This document shows positions 7,554-16,933 of a stretch of 57,314 nt of DNA, one piece after another; position 1 is the stretch's first letter; each line of letters begins with the position of its first letter. The DNA lies in the NCBI GenBank assembly GCA_021788415.1, contig JAJYKR010000004.1, forward strand, positions 1-57,314. The letters are read 5' to 3'. Both the position numbers and the translations under genes were made by a program. The notes beneath the pieces were generated by a model. That model had not been told where the DNA came from. It worked only from the letters and a program-made list of their open reading frames with translations, and searched no databases. Origin of the DNA: an archaeon (GTDB lineage Archaea; Thermoproteota; Nitrososphaeria; Nitrososphaerales; UBA183).

Positions 7554-7707
7554 TGGGGGCGGTCGGATTTGAACCGACGGTCTACAGGTGTCTTGGACCG
7601 CTCCAATGTCATGTCATCCACGTTTCCGTGTCACGCATTGGTTTCTCACTGGAGCCTGTCGCCCTGCCTGGCTACCCATGCTTCTCAAGATTCTGGGCTA
7701 CGCCCCC
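7554..7707 (-). tRNA. tRNA-Trp(CCA) with two introns
   Basis: The acceptor GGGGGCG/CGCCCCC, discriminator A and T-arm GTCGG-TTCAAAT-CCGAC are intact. The anticodon stem ACAGG/CCTGT encloses CTCCAG, then 59 nt of intron (7590-7648), then A38. A second intron of 21 nt (about 7672-7692) must be removed from the D-loop to leave GCCC-AGCCAGGCA-GGGC. The mature length is 74 nt. The larger intron folds into a hairpin with CCAATG/CATTGG and CACG/CGTG helices. Its boundaries are inferred. Confidence 0.88.
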
Positions 7708-7763
7708 ATCACGAACCCGGGCCGGTCTTCAGGTGGCTTTAGAGTTTCTTCGATGGGGCCGGG

Positions 7764-8033
7764 TCAGAGGCTCCACGGTTTCCCCCCGTGGACCACTTCC
7801 TTGGGGAGCTTCGAGCTCCACTTCTCCAGGAACCCCAGATCTTCTTTCCTGTTCCTTAGGCTATCAGGAAGCATCACGGGTATCTCATCTGTAATGGGGT
7901 AGTACCTGCCGCATTTGGAGCACATCAGGACCCCGTCGACTATCAGGTCACCTTTCACGTTGAACTCGAGGAGGCCGAGGGGGTAGTGCTTGTCTATGGG
8001 ACAGGCGAGGATGTCGAGGAGCTTCCTCTGCAT
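7764..8033 (-). CDS. Trm112-like methyltransferase activator
   Basis: This 89-aa protein, starting MQRKLLDILACP, matches the Trm112 zinc-binding family. These proteins bind and activate several tRNA, rRNA and release-factor methyltransferases. The conserved ILACP near residue 9 and the CSKCGRYYPI knuckle near 38 are present, followed by the typical DEIPVMLP. I chose the ATG at 8033 because TATA sequence TCTTAAGT (about 8059-8066) predicts a transcript start near 8036. A longer frame exists upstream but would lie before the promoter. Confidence 0.85.
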   Translation of the reverse strand: MQRKLLDILACPIDKHYPLGLLEFNVKGDLIVDGVLMCSKCGRYYPITDEIPVMLPDSLRNRKEDLGFLEKWSSKLPKEVVHGGKPWSL

Positions 8034-8259
8034 GGACCTTGGTTGCTTTGGCCGACGTCTTAAGTCCTTCCGGGTGGGTGGGGCGCTGGATCGGAGTGAA
8101 GCCATCGTGGGCACGGTCAATATCACTCGCTCTGAAACCAATCCTCAGCCACTCTCGTTGCAGAGGAGGAGCGGCCGGAGTTCGTAAGAGGCATCGGGGG
8201 CGGCGACTGAGCGCCCAGATCGTGCCTTCTCGGAGGCGGAATCCAACCGCTCGAAAAAC

Positions 8260-8267
8260 AGTTAAAT
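8260..8267 (+). promoter_or_regulatory. TATA box of the 5S rRNA gene
   Basis: AGTTAAAT is centred about 26 bases before the inferred 5' end of the 5S rRNA near 8288. Confidence 0.5.
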
Positions 8268-8287
8268 CCCCATTGGAGACCGAGCCA

Positions 8288-8408
8288 CTTAGCCGGCCAT
8301 AGCGCGCGGGTCCGACCTGGACTCGTTCCGATCCCAGAAGTCAAACCGCGCGTCGCCAGGGCGGTAGTGAGATGCGAGAGCTCTCGCAAAACCCTGGTGC
8401 TGGCACCT
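8288..8408 (+). rRNA. rrf: 5S ribosomal RNA
   Basis: The sequence shows 5S rRNA landmarks in order: GCCGGCCATAGCG at the 5' end, a CCGATCCCAGAAGTCAA loop-C region, and a 3' strand GCTGGC (8399-8404) that pairs with GCCGGC (8292-8297) to close helix I. The spacing gives about 120 nt. No 16S or 23S gene is adjacent, so the 5S gene stands alone with its own TATA box, as in several archaea. End positions are approximate. Confidence 0.8.
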
Positions 8409-8542
8409 TCTTCCGAAGACTCGTCCAATGGCGCCCTGAAGGTGGAAGGGTGCTTCACCCGAGCAAAAGCAAAGCCGGCGCCGCTGGGGACCCACGATGA
8501 CCTTAAGGCCGAGCCCTGACCAGTTTCGGGGGGGGAGATGAC

Positions 8543-8818
8543 TTGAAAGAGTTCCTTCGGAGATGCCCCGCCTGCGGCCGTCGTTTCACCGTGAGGCTCC
8601 AGAGCAGGAAGCTCGTCGACGCCGAGCAGCATGTCGAACACATCGCCCACGACGTCGTTGTGCTGGCCCAGGGCGGAAGGGGGACGCGCGTCATCCCTGC
8701 GGCGGTCGCCTTCGAGGATGTCCCCATAGAGCAGGAGACGTTCACGGTGGCGTTCAAGTGCAACGCCTGTCATCACGAGTGGACTGAAACGGTCACCAAG
8801 ACAGAGAGGGCCAAGTGA
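8543..8818 (+). CDS. Small zinc-ribbon protein
   Basis: This 91-aa protein has CPAC near residue 8 and CNAC near residue 73, a four-Cys zinc-ribbon arrangement around a beta-rich core. I recognise no specific family or partner. The TTG start at 8543 follows a GGGGGGGAGATGA stretch that could serve as ribosome-binding site. Its position in front of the DUF1512 gene may be incidental, since a TATA-like CATTTAAG lies between them. Confidence 0.6.
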   Translation: MKEFLRRCPACGRRFTVRLQSRKLVDAEQHVEHIAHDVVVLAQGGRGTRVIPAAVAFEDVPIEQETFTVAFKCNACHHEWTETVTKTERAK

Positions 8819-8925
8819 CAACCGGCCGGTGCCGAACCGGCCCTGGTCGCCATGAAAGCGACCAAGAAGTATCAATTGTCCAGAACATTTAAGTCCGAGC
8901 GCGACCCGGCGATTTTCGAAGTCCC

Positions 8926-10044
8926 GTGTCCTTGCTAGCGAGCAGCGTCCTGCAGTCACTGACCGATACGAGCTCTCTGGTCACTGTATTCTGGATCGGT
9001 TTCATAGTCATCACCTTCTTCTATCAGACCAGGATTCAGTCGTATCTCGCCCTCAACGACATCAACAGGGGGCTGACCAAGCTGAAGGTGATGAAGGACA
9101 AGGCGAGGAAGGAGGCCATCGACTATCTGGTCAACGTGGGCAAGGCTTCCAACGACCCGACCCAACGGGTCGACCAGTTCCTTGACTACGTCACCATCAT
9201 GCCTGTGGACATCGACCCCGCCGGGCTCGTCAACAAGATAGACCACGTCGTGACGACCAACAACGACAGGGTGAGGGCCGAGGTCGGTGCCCTGATAGGG
9301 CAGAACACCCCCGTCGCGGTCTCGATCTCCGAGAACCTCCTCGAGGTGGCCACGTCGCTGAACATGATCCACAAGATCGTCCGCCACTACTACCTCCTGG
9401 GGAAGAAGACGAACTCGTACTTTACGCTGATCCAGCTCCAGATGCTCATGCCCATGATCATCCAGGAGGCTGACGCTCTCCTCAACGCCGTCGACTCCTT
9501 CAAGGTCGGCCAGCCCGTCGGCGACGGCATCGGGCCTGTCGTCGTCTCCAGGTACATGGCAGGGAAGGAGAAGCGGGTCGTGGCCAAGGACACTGTCATG
9601 GCGATAACCGAATACAAGGGGAGGAAGCTCTACGTCCTGAAAGCTGACGGGCCCATGGCCTACGTCGGCCAGCCGGGCGTTGCCATGAAGAAGATAGTCG
9701 AAGAGATGGGGGTCAAGCCCAGCGCCATAGTCATGATAGACGCCGCCCTGAAGCTTGAAGGTGAGAAGACCGGGGAGATCGCCGAGGGCGTCGGCGCGGC
9801 CATAGGCGGGATTGGGGTCGAGAAGTTCCAGATTGAAGAGGTTGCCACCACGGCCAAGGTGCCCCTCTACGCCATCCTCGTCAAACAGAGCATCCTTGAG
9901 GCGATCACTGTCATGAGAAAGGAGATAGCCGAAGCGGCGGACAAGGTCGTCACTGTCCTGAACAGGGTCATTGAGGAGAAGACGAAGGAAGGAGACGAGG
10001 TCGTGGTCGCAGGCATCGGCAACACGCTCGGTGTCGCGCAATGA
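8926..10044 (+). CDS. DUF1512 membrane-anchored protein
   Basis: This 372-aa protein matches the archaeal DUF1512 family, whose biochemical role is not known. One N-terminal membrane helix (residues 18-34, VTVFWIGFIVITFF) anchors a long cytoplasmic part. That part has an early coiled, charged region (KLKVMKDKARKEAID) and a conserved core around GDGIGPVVVSRYMAG. The start is GTG at 8926. It overlaps the following zinc-ribbon gene by 4 bases (ATGA), which suggests translational coupling. Confidence 0.8.
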   Translation: MSLLASSVLQSLTDTSSLVTVFWIGFIVITFFYQTRIQSYLALNDINRGLTKLKVMKDKARKEAIDYLVNVGKASNDPTQRVDQFLDYVTIMPVDIDPAGLVNKIDHVVTTNNDRVRAEVGALIGQNTPVAVSISENLLEVATSLNMIHKIVRHYYLLGKKTNSYFTLIQLQMLMPMIIQEADALLNAVDSFKVGQPVGDGIGPVVVSRYMAGKEKRVVAKDTVMAITEYKGRKLYVLKADGPMAYVGQPGVAMKKIVEEMGVKPSAIVMIDAALKLEGEKTGEIAEGVGAAIGGIGVEKFQIEEVATTAKVPLYAILVKQSILEAITVMRKEIAEAADKVVTVLNRVIEEKTKEGDEVVVAGIGNTLGVAQ

Positions 10045-10244
10045 TGAGTTCCGTCCCCGGCCCTGACAAGAAGACCAAGCTCCTGGTATACACCATCGAG
10101 GAGTGCCCGTCCTGCGGCCAGAAGACCAAGCGTGCCTTCGCGGTAGGCGACTACGTCACAAAGGACGGGGCGAAGTGCACCAAATGCACGAACCAGACCA
10201 GGGTGAGCCTGGTCTACGCCGAAGGCTCGAAGGTCTCAGGTTAG
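10041..10244 (+). CDS. Small zinc-finger protein
   Basis: This 67-aa protein has two CxxC knuckles, CPSC near residue 23 and CTKC near residue 46. They are separated by a short AVGDYVTKDG hairpin, typical of a rubredoxin-like zinc ribbon. The function is unknown. It is coupled to the DUF1512 gene by a 4-base overlap, which hints that the two work together. Its 3' end overlaps the convergent map gene by 9 bases. Confidence 0.65.
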   Translation: MMSSVPGPDKKTKLLVYTIEECPSCGQKTKRAFAVGDYVTKDGAKCTKCTNQTRVSLVYAEGSKVSG

Positions 10245-11138
10245 CAGCACAAGGCCGCCTTCGTCCAGCGCCATGGTGTGTTCGAACTGAGCCACGGGGC
10301 TCCCTGACGCCTCCACCAGGGTGGGGTATGCCCTGAGGATCCTCTTCGCGACCAGCCTCCCGATGATGCCGTCGAGCCTGGCCTTCCCGAACTCGGCCGA
10401 ATACCAGCGGGGGGTGAAAGGGAGGGTCTTCCTTTCGGCCCAGACCTTCTCGGCGAAGGCGTCCAGCTCCGCGGCCCCCGTCTTCTTCCTGGCCACGACC
10501 GAGAATATGGTCCTGCTGGGTGCGTCGATGACGTAGCCAGCGGCGGAACCGGAGGTGAGGAAGGGCTCTATGGCGAAGACGTCCCCTTTCCTCAGCTCCT
10601 GCATGCCCGCCATGTACAGGTTGGGGATGCTCTTCCCGGCGTGGACGACGTACCTGTCGAGGGTGTGCCCCGTCAGGTTCTCGATGGTCTTGAACCCGAA
10701 GCGCGCAGCCTCCCTGTGGATCACCCGGCCGATCTCGCCGGTCCTGGTCTCTCTTCTTGCGGCATCGATGGCCGCGTCCAGAGCCCTCTGGGTGGCCTCC
10801 AGGAGGAGGTTGTAGTCAGGGTCCAGGGCGACGCTCACCGAGGTGTCGGTCACGTAGCCTTCTACGTGGACCCCGAAGTCGACCTTCACGAGGTCTGTCT
10901 CCCTGAACACAGACGCGTCTCCGTCCTGCGGCGCGTAGTGGGCGGTCACCTGGTTCACTCCGATCCCGGTAGGGAAGGCTAGCCTCCCTCCCCTCGACTC
11001 GACTTCTCGTCTGACGAAGTCGCACACCTCCAGGAAGGACACCCCCGGCCTTACCTCGGATGGGACCAGGGCCTTCACCTGGCTGGTAATCTTCCCAGAG
11101 GTCCTGTACTGCTCCGGTATCAAAGTCACCTGTCTCAC
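10236..11138 (-). CDS. map: Methionine aminopeptidase, type II
   Basis: This 300-aa M24-family enzyme removes the initiator Met from nascent proteins. The dimetal site residues are recognisable: VDFGVHVEGYVTDT near residue 91 (two Asp), TGHTLDRY near 156 (His), AIEPF near 190 (Glu) and a late AQFEHTMAL (Glu and His region). The type II insertion is present before the last motif. It is transcribed divergently from coaD across about 75 bases. Confidence 0.92.
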   Translation of the reverse strand: MRQVTLIPEQYRTSGKITSQVKALVPSEVRPGVSFLEVCDFVRREVESRGGRLAFPTGIGVNQVTAHYAPQDGDASVFRETDLVKVDFGVHVEGYVTDTSVSVALDPDYNLLLEATQRALDAAIDAARRETRTGEIGRVIHREAARFGFKTIENLTGHTLDRYVVHAGKSIPNLYMAGMQELRKGDVFAIEPFLTSGSAAGYVIDAPSRTIFSVVARKKTGAAELDAFAEKVWAERKTLPFTPRWYSAEFGKARLDGIIGRLVAKRILRAYPTLVEASGSPVAQFEHTMALDEGGLVLLT

Positions 11139-11213
11139 AACCCTTTATTTCGTTCAGAGGTCGGCCGCCCCGTCCGGGGTATTTCAACTGATTCGCAACG
11201 AGGGGGTCCTTGC

Positions 11214-11687
11214 ATGAAGTACAAGACCGTCGCCACGGGGGGCACCTTCGACCACATCCACAGGGGGCACCTCGCCCTGCTGACCAGGAGCTTCGAGGTC
11301 GGCGACAGGGTGGTGATAGGGGTGACGTCGGACGCCTTCGCCCTGAAAGAGGGGAAGAGACCGGACCAGTGTTACGAGGACAGGGTGAAGGCCCTTGAAG
11401 GGGTCCTACGGGAGAAGTTCCCGGGGAGGAGTTACCTGATCGCGAAGCTGGAGGACAACTTCGGCCCAGGAATAGCGTCCCCCGAGGTGCAGGCGATAGT
11501 GGTCACGAGAGAGACGGCGAAGAAGGTCCCCATAGCCAACGCGGCCCGGCGGGCCAGGGGATTCCCCCCGCTGGAGGTGGTGACAGTCGACTACGTCCTG
11601 GCTGACGACGGGGAGCTGATCTCATCGACCAGGATCAGGAAGGGAGAGATAGACACCGACGGGAGGCTCCAGCGCTCCCCGGGCTAG
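11214..11687 (+). CDS. coaD: Phosphopantetheine adenylyltransferase, archaeal type
   Basis: This 157-aa nucleotidyltransferase makes dephospho-CoA from phosphopantetheine and ATP. ATGGTFDHIHRGHLALL near residues 7-23 carries the HxGH-type motif, and the C-terminal ISSTRIRKGEID matches the ISSTxI motif. The size fits the archaeal/eukaryotic PPAT group, not the bacterial CoaD type. It lies upstream of trpS, separated by a TATA-like GTTAAAT near 11716. Confidence 0.9.
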   Translation: MKYKTVATGGTFDHIHRGHLALLTRSFEVGDRVVIGVTSDAFALKEGKRPDQCYEDRVKALEGVLREKFPGRSYLIAKLEDNFGPGIASPEVQAIVVTRETAKKVPIANAARRARGFPPLEVVTVDYVLADDGELISSTRIRKGEIDTDGRLQRSPG

Positions 11688-11747
11688 AAGAGACCAGGTC
11701 GTCGGATGGGGAGACGTTAAATCAGAACTCCGGCAGGCGAAAGTAGT

Positions 11748-12881
11748 GTGGAGAAGGACAAGCTGGACCCGTGGGGGGCGAGCTCGATCAAGGACTACGC
11801 TCGGCTCCAGTCCGAGTTCGGGATCGAGCCCATCGGTCCTCTGATCCCGCGTTTCAAGACCCCTAGCCCCCACATCGCCCGAGGCATCGACTTCGGTCAG
11901 AGAGACCTGGGGAGGGTGCTCGACGCCGTCGACAACAACGACCCTTGCGCCGTGATGAGCGGCATCAAACCCGACGGCGTATTCCATCTGGGGAACAAGA
12001 TGACCGCCGACGACATGATCTACTTCCAGTCCCTTTCCAAGAAGATGACGGTGTTCTACGCGGTCGCGGACGTCGAGGCCTACGCCGACAACGGCCTCTC
12101 ATATGCCGAGAGCTCGAAGGTAGCGGTGAGGAACGTCGCCGACATACTCGCACTGGGGCTTGACCCGGACCGGGCAGTGGTGTACAAGCAGAGCGAGGAG
12201 ATGAGGGTGATGAAGATGTCCACGATCTTCTCGCGGGGCGTCACGAACAACATGTTGAAGGCGATCTATGGGGAGAGGCAGCTCGGCCTCTACATGTCGG
12301 CCCTCATTCAGGCGGGGGATATACTCATGCCCCAGCTCCCGGAGTTCGGAGGGCCGAAGCCCGTCCTGGTCCCAGTGGGCGCGGACCAGGACCCCCACAT
12401 CCGGCTCACAAGAGACCTCGCCGCTCGCTACCACTCGGAGTTCGGATTCGTCCCCCCCTCTGCGATCTATCACAGGCTCGAGCTCGCGCTGACAGGGGGG
12501 CAGAAGATGTCCAAGAGGATCCCAGAGTCGGGGTTCACCCTCGACGACAGCCCTGCAGAAGCCTCCAGGCGCATCCATGTGGCATTCACCGGAGGGAGAG
12601 ACACTGTCGAGGAGCAGAGAAGGGTGGGGGGGAGGCCGGATATCTGCCCCGTCTACGACCTCTACAGGTTCCATTTTGGACGCGACGACGAGCACGTCGA
12701 GCGCGTCCACCAGGAGTGCTCGAATGGGGTCCGGCTCTGCGGGGAGTGCAAACAGGAAGCCATCGGCCTGGTGAAGGGCTTCCTGGAAGAGCACCACAAG
12801 AAGCGCGAAGCCCTCAAGGGAGAGGCCGAGGAGCTCCTCTCAAAGAGCAGGAAGTACCTCAACTCCACGGGAAATCAATGA
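11748..12881 (+). CDS. trpS: Tryptophanyl-tRNA synthetase
   Basis: This 377-aa class I synthetase charges tRNA-Trp. The HIGH-type motif is FHLGNK near residue 78, within SGIKPDGVFHLGN, and the second motif is GGQKMSKR near 254. The archaeal-type C-terminal helical region contains two cysteine pairs (CSNGVRLCGEC). The start is GTG, about 30 bases after a TATA-like GTTAAAT, so the mRNA may be almost leaderless. It overlaps pheS by 4 bases (ATGA), forming a trpS-pheS-pheT unit. Confidence 0.93.
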   Translation: MEKDKLDPWGASSIKDYARLQSEFGIEPIGPLIPRFKTPSPHIARGIDFGQRDLGRVLDAVDNNDPCAVMSGIKPDGVFHLGNKMTADDMIYFQSLSKKMTVFYAVADVEAYADNGLSYAESSKVAVRNVADILALGLDPDRAVVYKQSEEMRVMKMSTIFSRGVTNNMLKAIYGERQLGLYMSALIQAGDILMPQLPEFGGPKPVLVPVGADQDPHIRLTRDLAARYHSEFGFVPPSAIYHRLELALTGGQKMSKRIPESGFTLDDSPAEASRRIHVAFTGGRDTVEEQRRVGGRPDICPVYDLYRFHFGRDDEHVERVHQECSNGVRLCGECKQEAIGLVKGFLEEHHKKREALKGEAEELLSKSRKYLNSTGNQ

Positions 12882-14365
12882 ATCTCATGTCCACCCCTCT
12901 CCACCCGATTGAACGGAAGATACTTGCGGCCCTGGCCAGGTCCGACTCGATGTCGTTCGACTCGCTCGTGGCCGCGACGGCGCTCAACGAGGACCAGGTC
13001 AGGCGGGCGCTGCAGTGGCTCTCCTCGAAGGGGCTGATATCCATCAGCGACACCCTCCAAAGCGAGCTCGAGGTCGCCCGCAGGCCTCCTGAGCTCGAGC
13101 TCTTCCGAAAGGTCGCGGAGGCGTCCCAGCCCCCCAGGATCGCAGACCTGAAGGGAGGGTTCGCTCCGGAGGAGTTCTCGGCGGCCTTCGGCAGGGCGCG
13201 GGGGGCCGGGTGGATCAGCGTAGAGGGGGGGCCTGAACAGACTGTCCGGGCCACGGACTCCAGGGGGCCCAGGGACCTCGGCTCCATGCTCGAAGCGCTT
13301 TCCGCGGGGACCAAGGAGGACGAGCTCGCAGGAGAGCAGGCACGCCTGGTGCCGGACCTGCTGAAGAGAGGGATCCTCCGACGGGTCGAGAGCCGCACGA
13401 CGACGGTCGCGATAACAGAGGCCGGGAAGGCTTCAGGGAGCGTATCCGAAGGGACCGACCTGATCGAAAGGCTCACCCCAACGATGCTGGCGTCTGGCAG
13501 CTGGAAGGGGAAGACCTTGAGGCCCATCGACGTCGAAGCCAAGGCCCCCCACTTCTCCCCCGGGCGCCGACACCCGGTCCGGGACTTCCTCCGCGAAGTC
13601 AGGGAGGCGTACATCTCGATGGGTTTCACCGAACTCCAGGGGGAGAGCGTCCAACCTGCGTTCTGGAACTTCGACGCCCTTTTCGTCCCCCAGGACCATC
13701 CGGGGAGGGAGATGCAAGACACGTTCTACATCGACGGCTTGACCGACAGGAGGCTGAAGCGGATCGGCGCCGTGGCGAACGTGGCCGCCACTCACGAAGA
13801 CGGGTGGAAGACCGGCAGCAGGGGGTGGGGGTACCGCTGGAACATGGAAGAAGCCCGGAGGCTCGTGCTGAGGACCCACAACACGGTCCTTTCTGTCAGG
13901 TCCCTGGCCGAGGAAGGCGAGAAGGAGAGGCGCGTCTTCGCCGTCTCCAAGGTTTACAGGAATGAAAACCTCGATTACAAGCACCTCGCCGAGTTCCATC
14001 AGATGGACGGCATCATCGTCGGGGAGGGGCTGAACACCAGGCACCTCATGGGGTTCCTGATCGAGTTCTACAAGAAGCTCGGCATGTCAGACGTGAAACT
14101 CTGGCCCACCTACTTCCCATACACGGAACCGTCGCTGGAGGTCGTAGGCTACTCGAAGGCTGTCGAGGCATGGATAGAGCTCTCCGGGTCCGGCGTGTTC
14201 CGCCCCGAGGTGACCTGGCCCCTGGGGGTCAAGGTTCCAGTGCTGGCCTGGGGGCCGGGGATAGAGCGGCTGATGCTGATGCGCTACGGGCTGGACGACA
14301 TGAGGGAGCTATACGGGTCCGACCTCGAATGGCTAAGGGATCGTGTGGAGTTTGCCCGTAGTTAA
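12878..14365 (+). CDS. pheS: Phenylalanyl-tRNA synthetase alpha chain
   Basis: The 495-aa catalytic alpha chain acts in an alpha2-beta2 PheRS. The N-terminus has winged-helix modules (DEDQVRRALQWLSSKG region). The class II core follows from about residue 230, with motif 2 near KVYRNENLDYKHLAEFHQ and motif 3 near GPGIERLMLMRYG. The start at 12878 (MNLMSTP) gives a 4-base overlap with trpS. A second Met lies three codons later. It overlaps pheT. Confidence 0.93.
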   Translation: MNLMSTPLHPIERKILAALARSDSMSFDSLVAATALNEDQVRRALQWLSSKGLISISDTLQSELEVARRPPELELFRKVAEASQPPRIADLKGGFAPEEFSAAFGRARGAGWISVEGGPEQTVRATDSRGPRDLGSMLEALSAGTKEDELAGEQARLVPDLLKRGILRRVESRTTTVAITEAGKASGSVSEGTDLIERLTPTMLASGSWKGKTLRPIDVEAKAPHFSPGRRHPVRDFLREVREAYISMGFTELQGESVQPAFWNFDALFVPQDHPGREMQDTFYIDGLTDRRLKRIGAVANVAATHEDGWKTGSRGWGYRWNMEEARRLVLRTHNTVLSVRSLAEEGEKERRVFAVSKVYRNENLDYKHLAEFHQMDGIIVGEGLNTRHLMGFLIEFYKKLGMSDVKLWPTYFPYTEPSLEVVGYSKAVEAWIELSGSGVFRPEVTWPLGVKVPVLAWGPGIERLMLMRYGLDDMRELYGSDLEWLRDRVEFARS

Positions 14366-15983
14366 GATAGACCTGAAGAGGTTCTCCAGGATGGTGGGGA
14401 CAGACAGGAAGACCATCCTCGACAGGATCCCCTACGTCGGCCTCGACATCGAAAGCACCGACAGAGACTCGGTGCGCGTGGAGTACAGCCCCAACAGGCC
14501 CGACTTCGGGACCGACTTCGGCATCGCCCGCGCCCTCAGGGGGCTCCTGGGGAAGGAGACCGGGCTCCCGACGTTCCCAGCGACCGACTCGGGAATCAAG
14601 GTCTCGGTCGACCGGCGCCTTTCGTCAGTCAGGCCATTCATCGCCTGCGCGACCGCCAACGGGCTCAACCTCGAGGAGGAAGACGTCAGGCAGATAATCT
14701 CGCTCCAGGAGGACCTTCACAACGGGCTCGGAAGAAGACGGCGGGTCGTGGCCATAGGCCTCCACGACCTTGACGCCGTCTCCCCACCGTTCTCATACCG
14801 CGGCGTTGGCTCCTCCTTCACGTTCGTGCCGCTCGGCGGACGAGAGCCCAGGACCATCGCTTCGATCCTGTCCGAAAGCCTCGAAGGGAAGGCCTTCGGC
14901 GGAGCCCTGGGGGGGACTAGGCTCTATCCGGTGATAACCGACTCGAAAGGGGTGGCCCTCTCATTCCCGCCGATAATCAACGGGGAGGCAACGAGGGTCA
15001 CAGGAGAGACCAAGAACCTGTTCATCGACGTCACTGGGACAGACAGCAGGGCATGTGACGACGTTCTTGCTGTCATCGCCACCACCCTTGCCGAGGCGGG
15101 AGGGAGACTGGGGACCGTCACGATCGGACACGAGACGCCCAGGAGGACCCCGGACCTTTCGCCCGTGGTCCTTCCGCTCGACGAGAAGATGGTGGCGTCC
15201 GTGCTCGGACTGCGCCTCACCCGATCCGACATCGTCCGGTGCCTCGCCAGGAGCAGGTTAGGGGTCAAGGGTCGGAAGGTGCTGGCGCCTAGGTACCGGG
15301 TCGACCTGCTCCACCCCGTCGACGTCGCCGAGGAGGTCGCCCTCGGGTATGGGATGGACCGGATTGGCCCGCTCTACCCGGAGAGCAGACACCCGGGCCA
15401 GTTCGACCGCTTCGAAGAGTTCCTGGACTCTGCTTCGACCGTCTTGGCGGGGGCTGGCATGATAGAGCTGATGACCTTCGAGCTCACCGATGAAGGGTCG
15501 CTCTACTCGAAGTTCAGGAGGCCAGGCTCCGACAGAATTGCCGTGCAAAACCCGAAGAGCTCCGAGCACTCGCTGCTGAGAGACTCGCTGATCCCTTCGC
15601 TGATGGCCTCCCTCTCGAGCAACGTCAAAGCGGACTATCCTCAGCGGGTCTTCGAGATCGGTCGTGTGTTCGCCAGGGCCGGGGACAGAGTATCGGAGTC
15701 GTGGCACCTGGGGTGCCTCGTCGCGCACTCTCAGTCCTCATTCACAGAGGCGAAGATGTACCTCGAGTCAGTCTGTCGGATCCTTTCAGGAAGGGAGGCG
15801 AAGGCCGTGGAAGGCCGCCACTGGGCGTTCGCCCAGGGGAGGTCCGCGTCAGTGATGGTCGACTCGGCTGAGATTGGGTGCGTGGGAGAGCTGGAACCGG
15901 CAGCCATCGACGCGTTCGGCCTCGGCGTCCCCGTCGCGGGGTTCGAAGTCGACCTGTCGGCGCTGTTCGGACGCCCGAGATAG
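14343..15983 (+). CDS. pheT: Phenylalanyl-tRNA synthetase beta chain
   Basis: This 546-aa frame matches the archaeal PheRS beta chain. It has the B1-type start VVKIDLKRF, the NRPDFGTDFGIARAL segment near residue 50, a B3/B4 core and B5 and class II-like C-terminal domains (HSLLRDSLIPSLMASL). GTG at 14343 is the first start. TTG at 14352 would give MPVVKIDL, which looks more like the usual N-terminus. In either case it overlaps the end of pheS by 14-23 bases. Confidence 0.92.
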   Translation: MWSLPVVKIDLKRFSRMVGTDRKTILDRIPYVGLDIESTDRDSVRVEYSPNRPDFGTDFGIARALRGLLGKETGLPTFPATDSGIKVSVDRRLSSVRPFIACATANGLNLEEEDVRQIISLQEDLHNGLGRRRRVVAIGLHDLDAVSPPFSYRGVGSSFTFVPLGGREPRTIASILSESLEGKAFGGALGGTRLYPVITDSKGVALSFPPIINGEATRVTGETKNLFIDVTGTDSRACDDVLAVIATTLAEAGGRLGTVTIGHETPRRTPDLSPVVLPLDEKMVASVLGLRLTRSDIVRCLARSRLGVKGRKVLAPRYRVDLLHPVDVAEEVALGYGMDRIGPLYPESRHPGQFDRFEEFLDSASTVLAGAGMIELMTFELTDEGSLYSKFRRPGSDRIAVQNPKSSEHSLLRDSLIPSLMASLSSNVKADYPQRVFEIGRVFARAGDRVSESWHLGCLVAHSQSSFTEAKMYLESVCRILSGREAKAVEGRHWAFAQGRSASVMVDSAEIGCVGELEPAAIDAFGLGVPVAGFEVDLSALFGRPR

Positions 15984-16031
15984 CCCTGGGCGGGGGGGAG
16001 GATTCATAAACTGCCAGCCGCGTCTCTGCAT

Positions 16032-16517
16032 ATGGGTCCAGCCTCGAAGCCTGCAGGGAAGCGCAGGCAGAAGTCTGCAAAGAGGACGGCCGCGACCAGC
16101 AGGGAGCCCGGGGGACTCTCGGACGAGGAGAAGGCGGCGATGAGGGAGACCCTCCAAGAACGGAGGGCGGGCGGAGCGAACGACGAAAGCGCTGTGCTCG
16201 CAAAGATCGCCGCGATGTCGGAACCTGACCGCTCCATGGCCAAGCGGGTCCACGCCATCATCAGAGCGACCGCGCCGTCCCTTTCTCCGAGGACCTGGTA
16301 CGGGATGCCCGCATACGCCAACAGCGCCGGCAACGTCGTATGCTTCTTCCAGGCCGCGCAGAAGTTCAAGGCGAGATACTCAACGCTCGGCTTCAGCGAC
16401 AAGGCGAAGCTGGACGAAGGCAACATGTGGCCACACTCCTTCGCTCTGAAAGAGCTGACCCTCGGCGAGGAGGAGAGGGTCGCAGAGCTTGTGAAGAAGG
16501 CCGTGAGCCAGGGTTGA
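16032..16517 (+). CDS. DUF1801-type (YdhG-like) protein
   Basis: This 161-aa protein has a basic, low-complexity N-terminus (first about 35 residues). A domain resembling DUF1801/YdhG follows: [23 protein letters not shown] near residues 75-97 and [18 protein letters not shown]. Members have been called iron-chaperone-like, but their function is not settled. It is followed with a 4-base overlap by a second, shorter protein of the same family, so this is a tandem pair. Confidence 0.7.
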   Translation: MGPASKPAGKRRQKSAKRTAATSREPGGLSDEEKAAMRETLQERRAGGANDESAVLAKIAAMSEPDRSMAKRVHAIIRATAPSLSPRTWYGMPAYANSAGNVVCFFQAAQKFKARYSTLGFSDKAKLDEGNMWPHSFALKELTLGEEERVAELVKKAVSQG

Positions 16518-16933
16518 CCGGAAGGAAGGTCCCCTCGCAAGACGGCCGACCTCCCCCCGAGCAGATAGACGCCATGATCAAAGATACGCCTGGCTGGCGG
16601 GGGGAGACACTGTCAGAGCTGCGCGCCCTGCTCAAGGGGGCAGATCCCGACATCGTCGAAGAAGTGAAGTGGAAGAAGCCAAGCAACCCGATGGGAGTCC
16701 CGGTCTGGTCCCACGACGGAATAGTCTGCATGGGGAACATCCTAAAGGCCGCCGTGAGGCTGACGTTCCCGAAAGGCGCTCGGACGAAGGATCCGAAGAA
16801 GCTCTTCAACACGCGCTTGGATAGCGAGAAGGTCCGTGCCATAGACTTCTTCGAAGGCGCTGAAATCGACGAGCAGGCGCTGAAGGCCCTTGTGAAGTCC
16901 GCCGTGGAGCTGAACACCTCGGGACGGCGCTAG
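16514..16933 (+). CDS. Second DUF1801-type protein
   Basis: This 139-aa protein has a DUF1801-like core ([49 protein letters not shown]). I chose the TTG at 16514 because it overlaps the preceding TGA (TTGA) and gives a natural length. An upstream extension in the same frame would run inside the neighbouring gene. The C-terminal part ([29 protein letters not shown]) is typical of the family. Confidence 0.7.
   Translation: MTGRKVPSQDGRPPPEQIDAMIKDTPGWRGETLSELRALLKGADPDIVEEVKWKKPSNPMGVPVWSHDGIVCMGNILKAAVRLTFPKGARTKDPKKLFNTRLDSEKVRAIDFFEGAEIDEQALKALVKSAVELNTSGRR

Noticed and set aside
7590..7648. Box C/D guide RNA inside the tRNA-Trp intron
   Set aside because: GGATGACA loosely resembles box C, but no convincing CUGA box is correctly placed.
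8819..8925. Additional RNA gene between the zinc-ribbon and DUF1512 genes
   Set aside because: It contains small hairpins (GGCCGG repeats) and a TATA-like box, which are enough for a terminator and promoter. No RNA family signature was seen.
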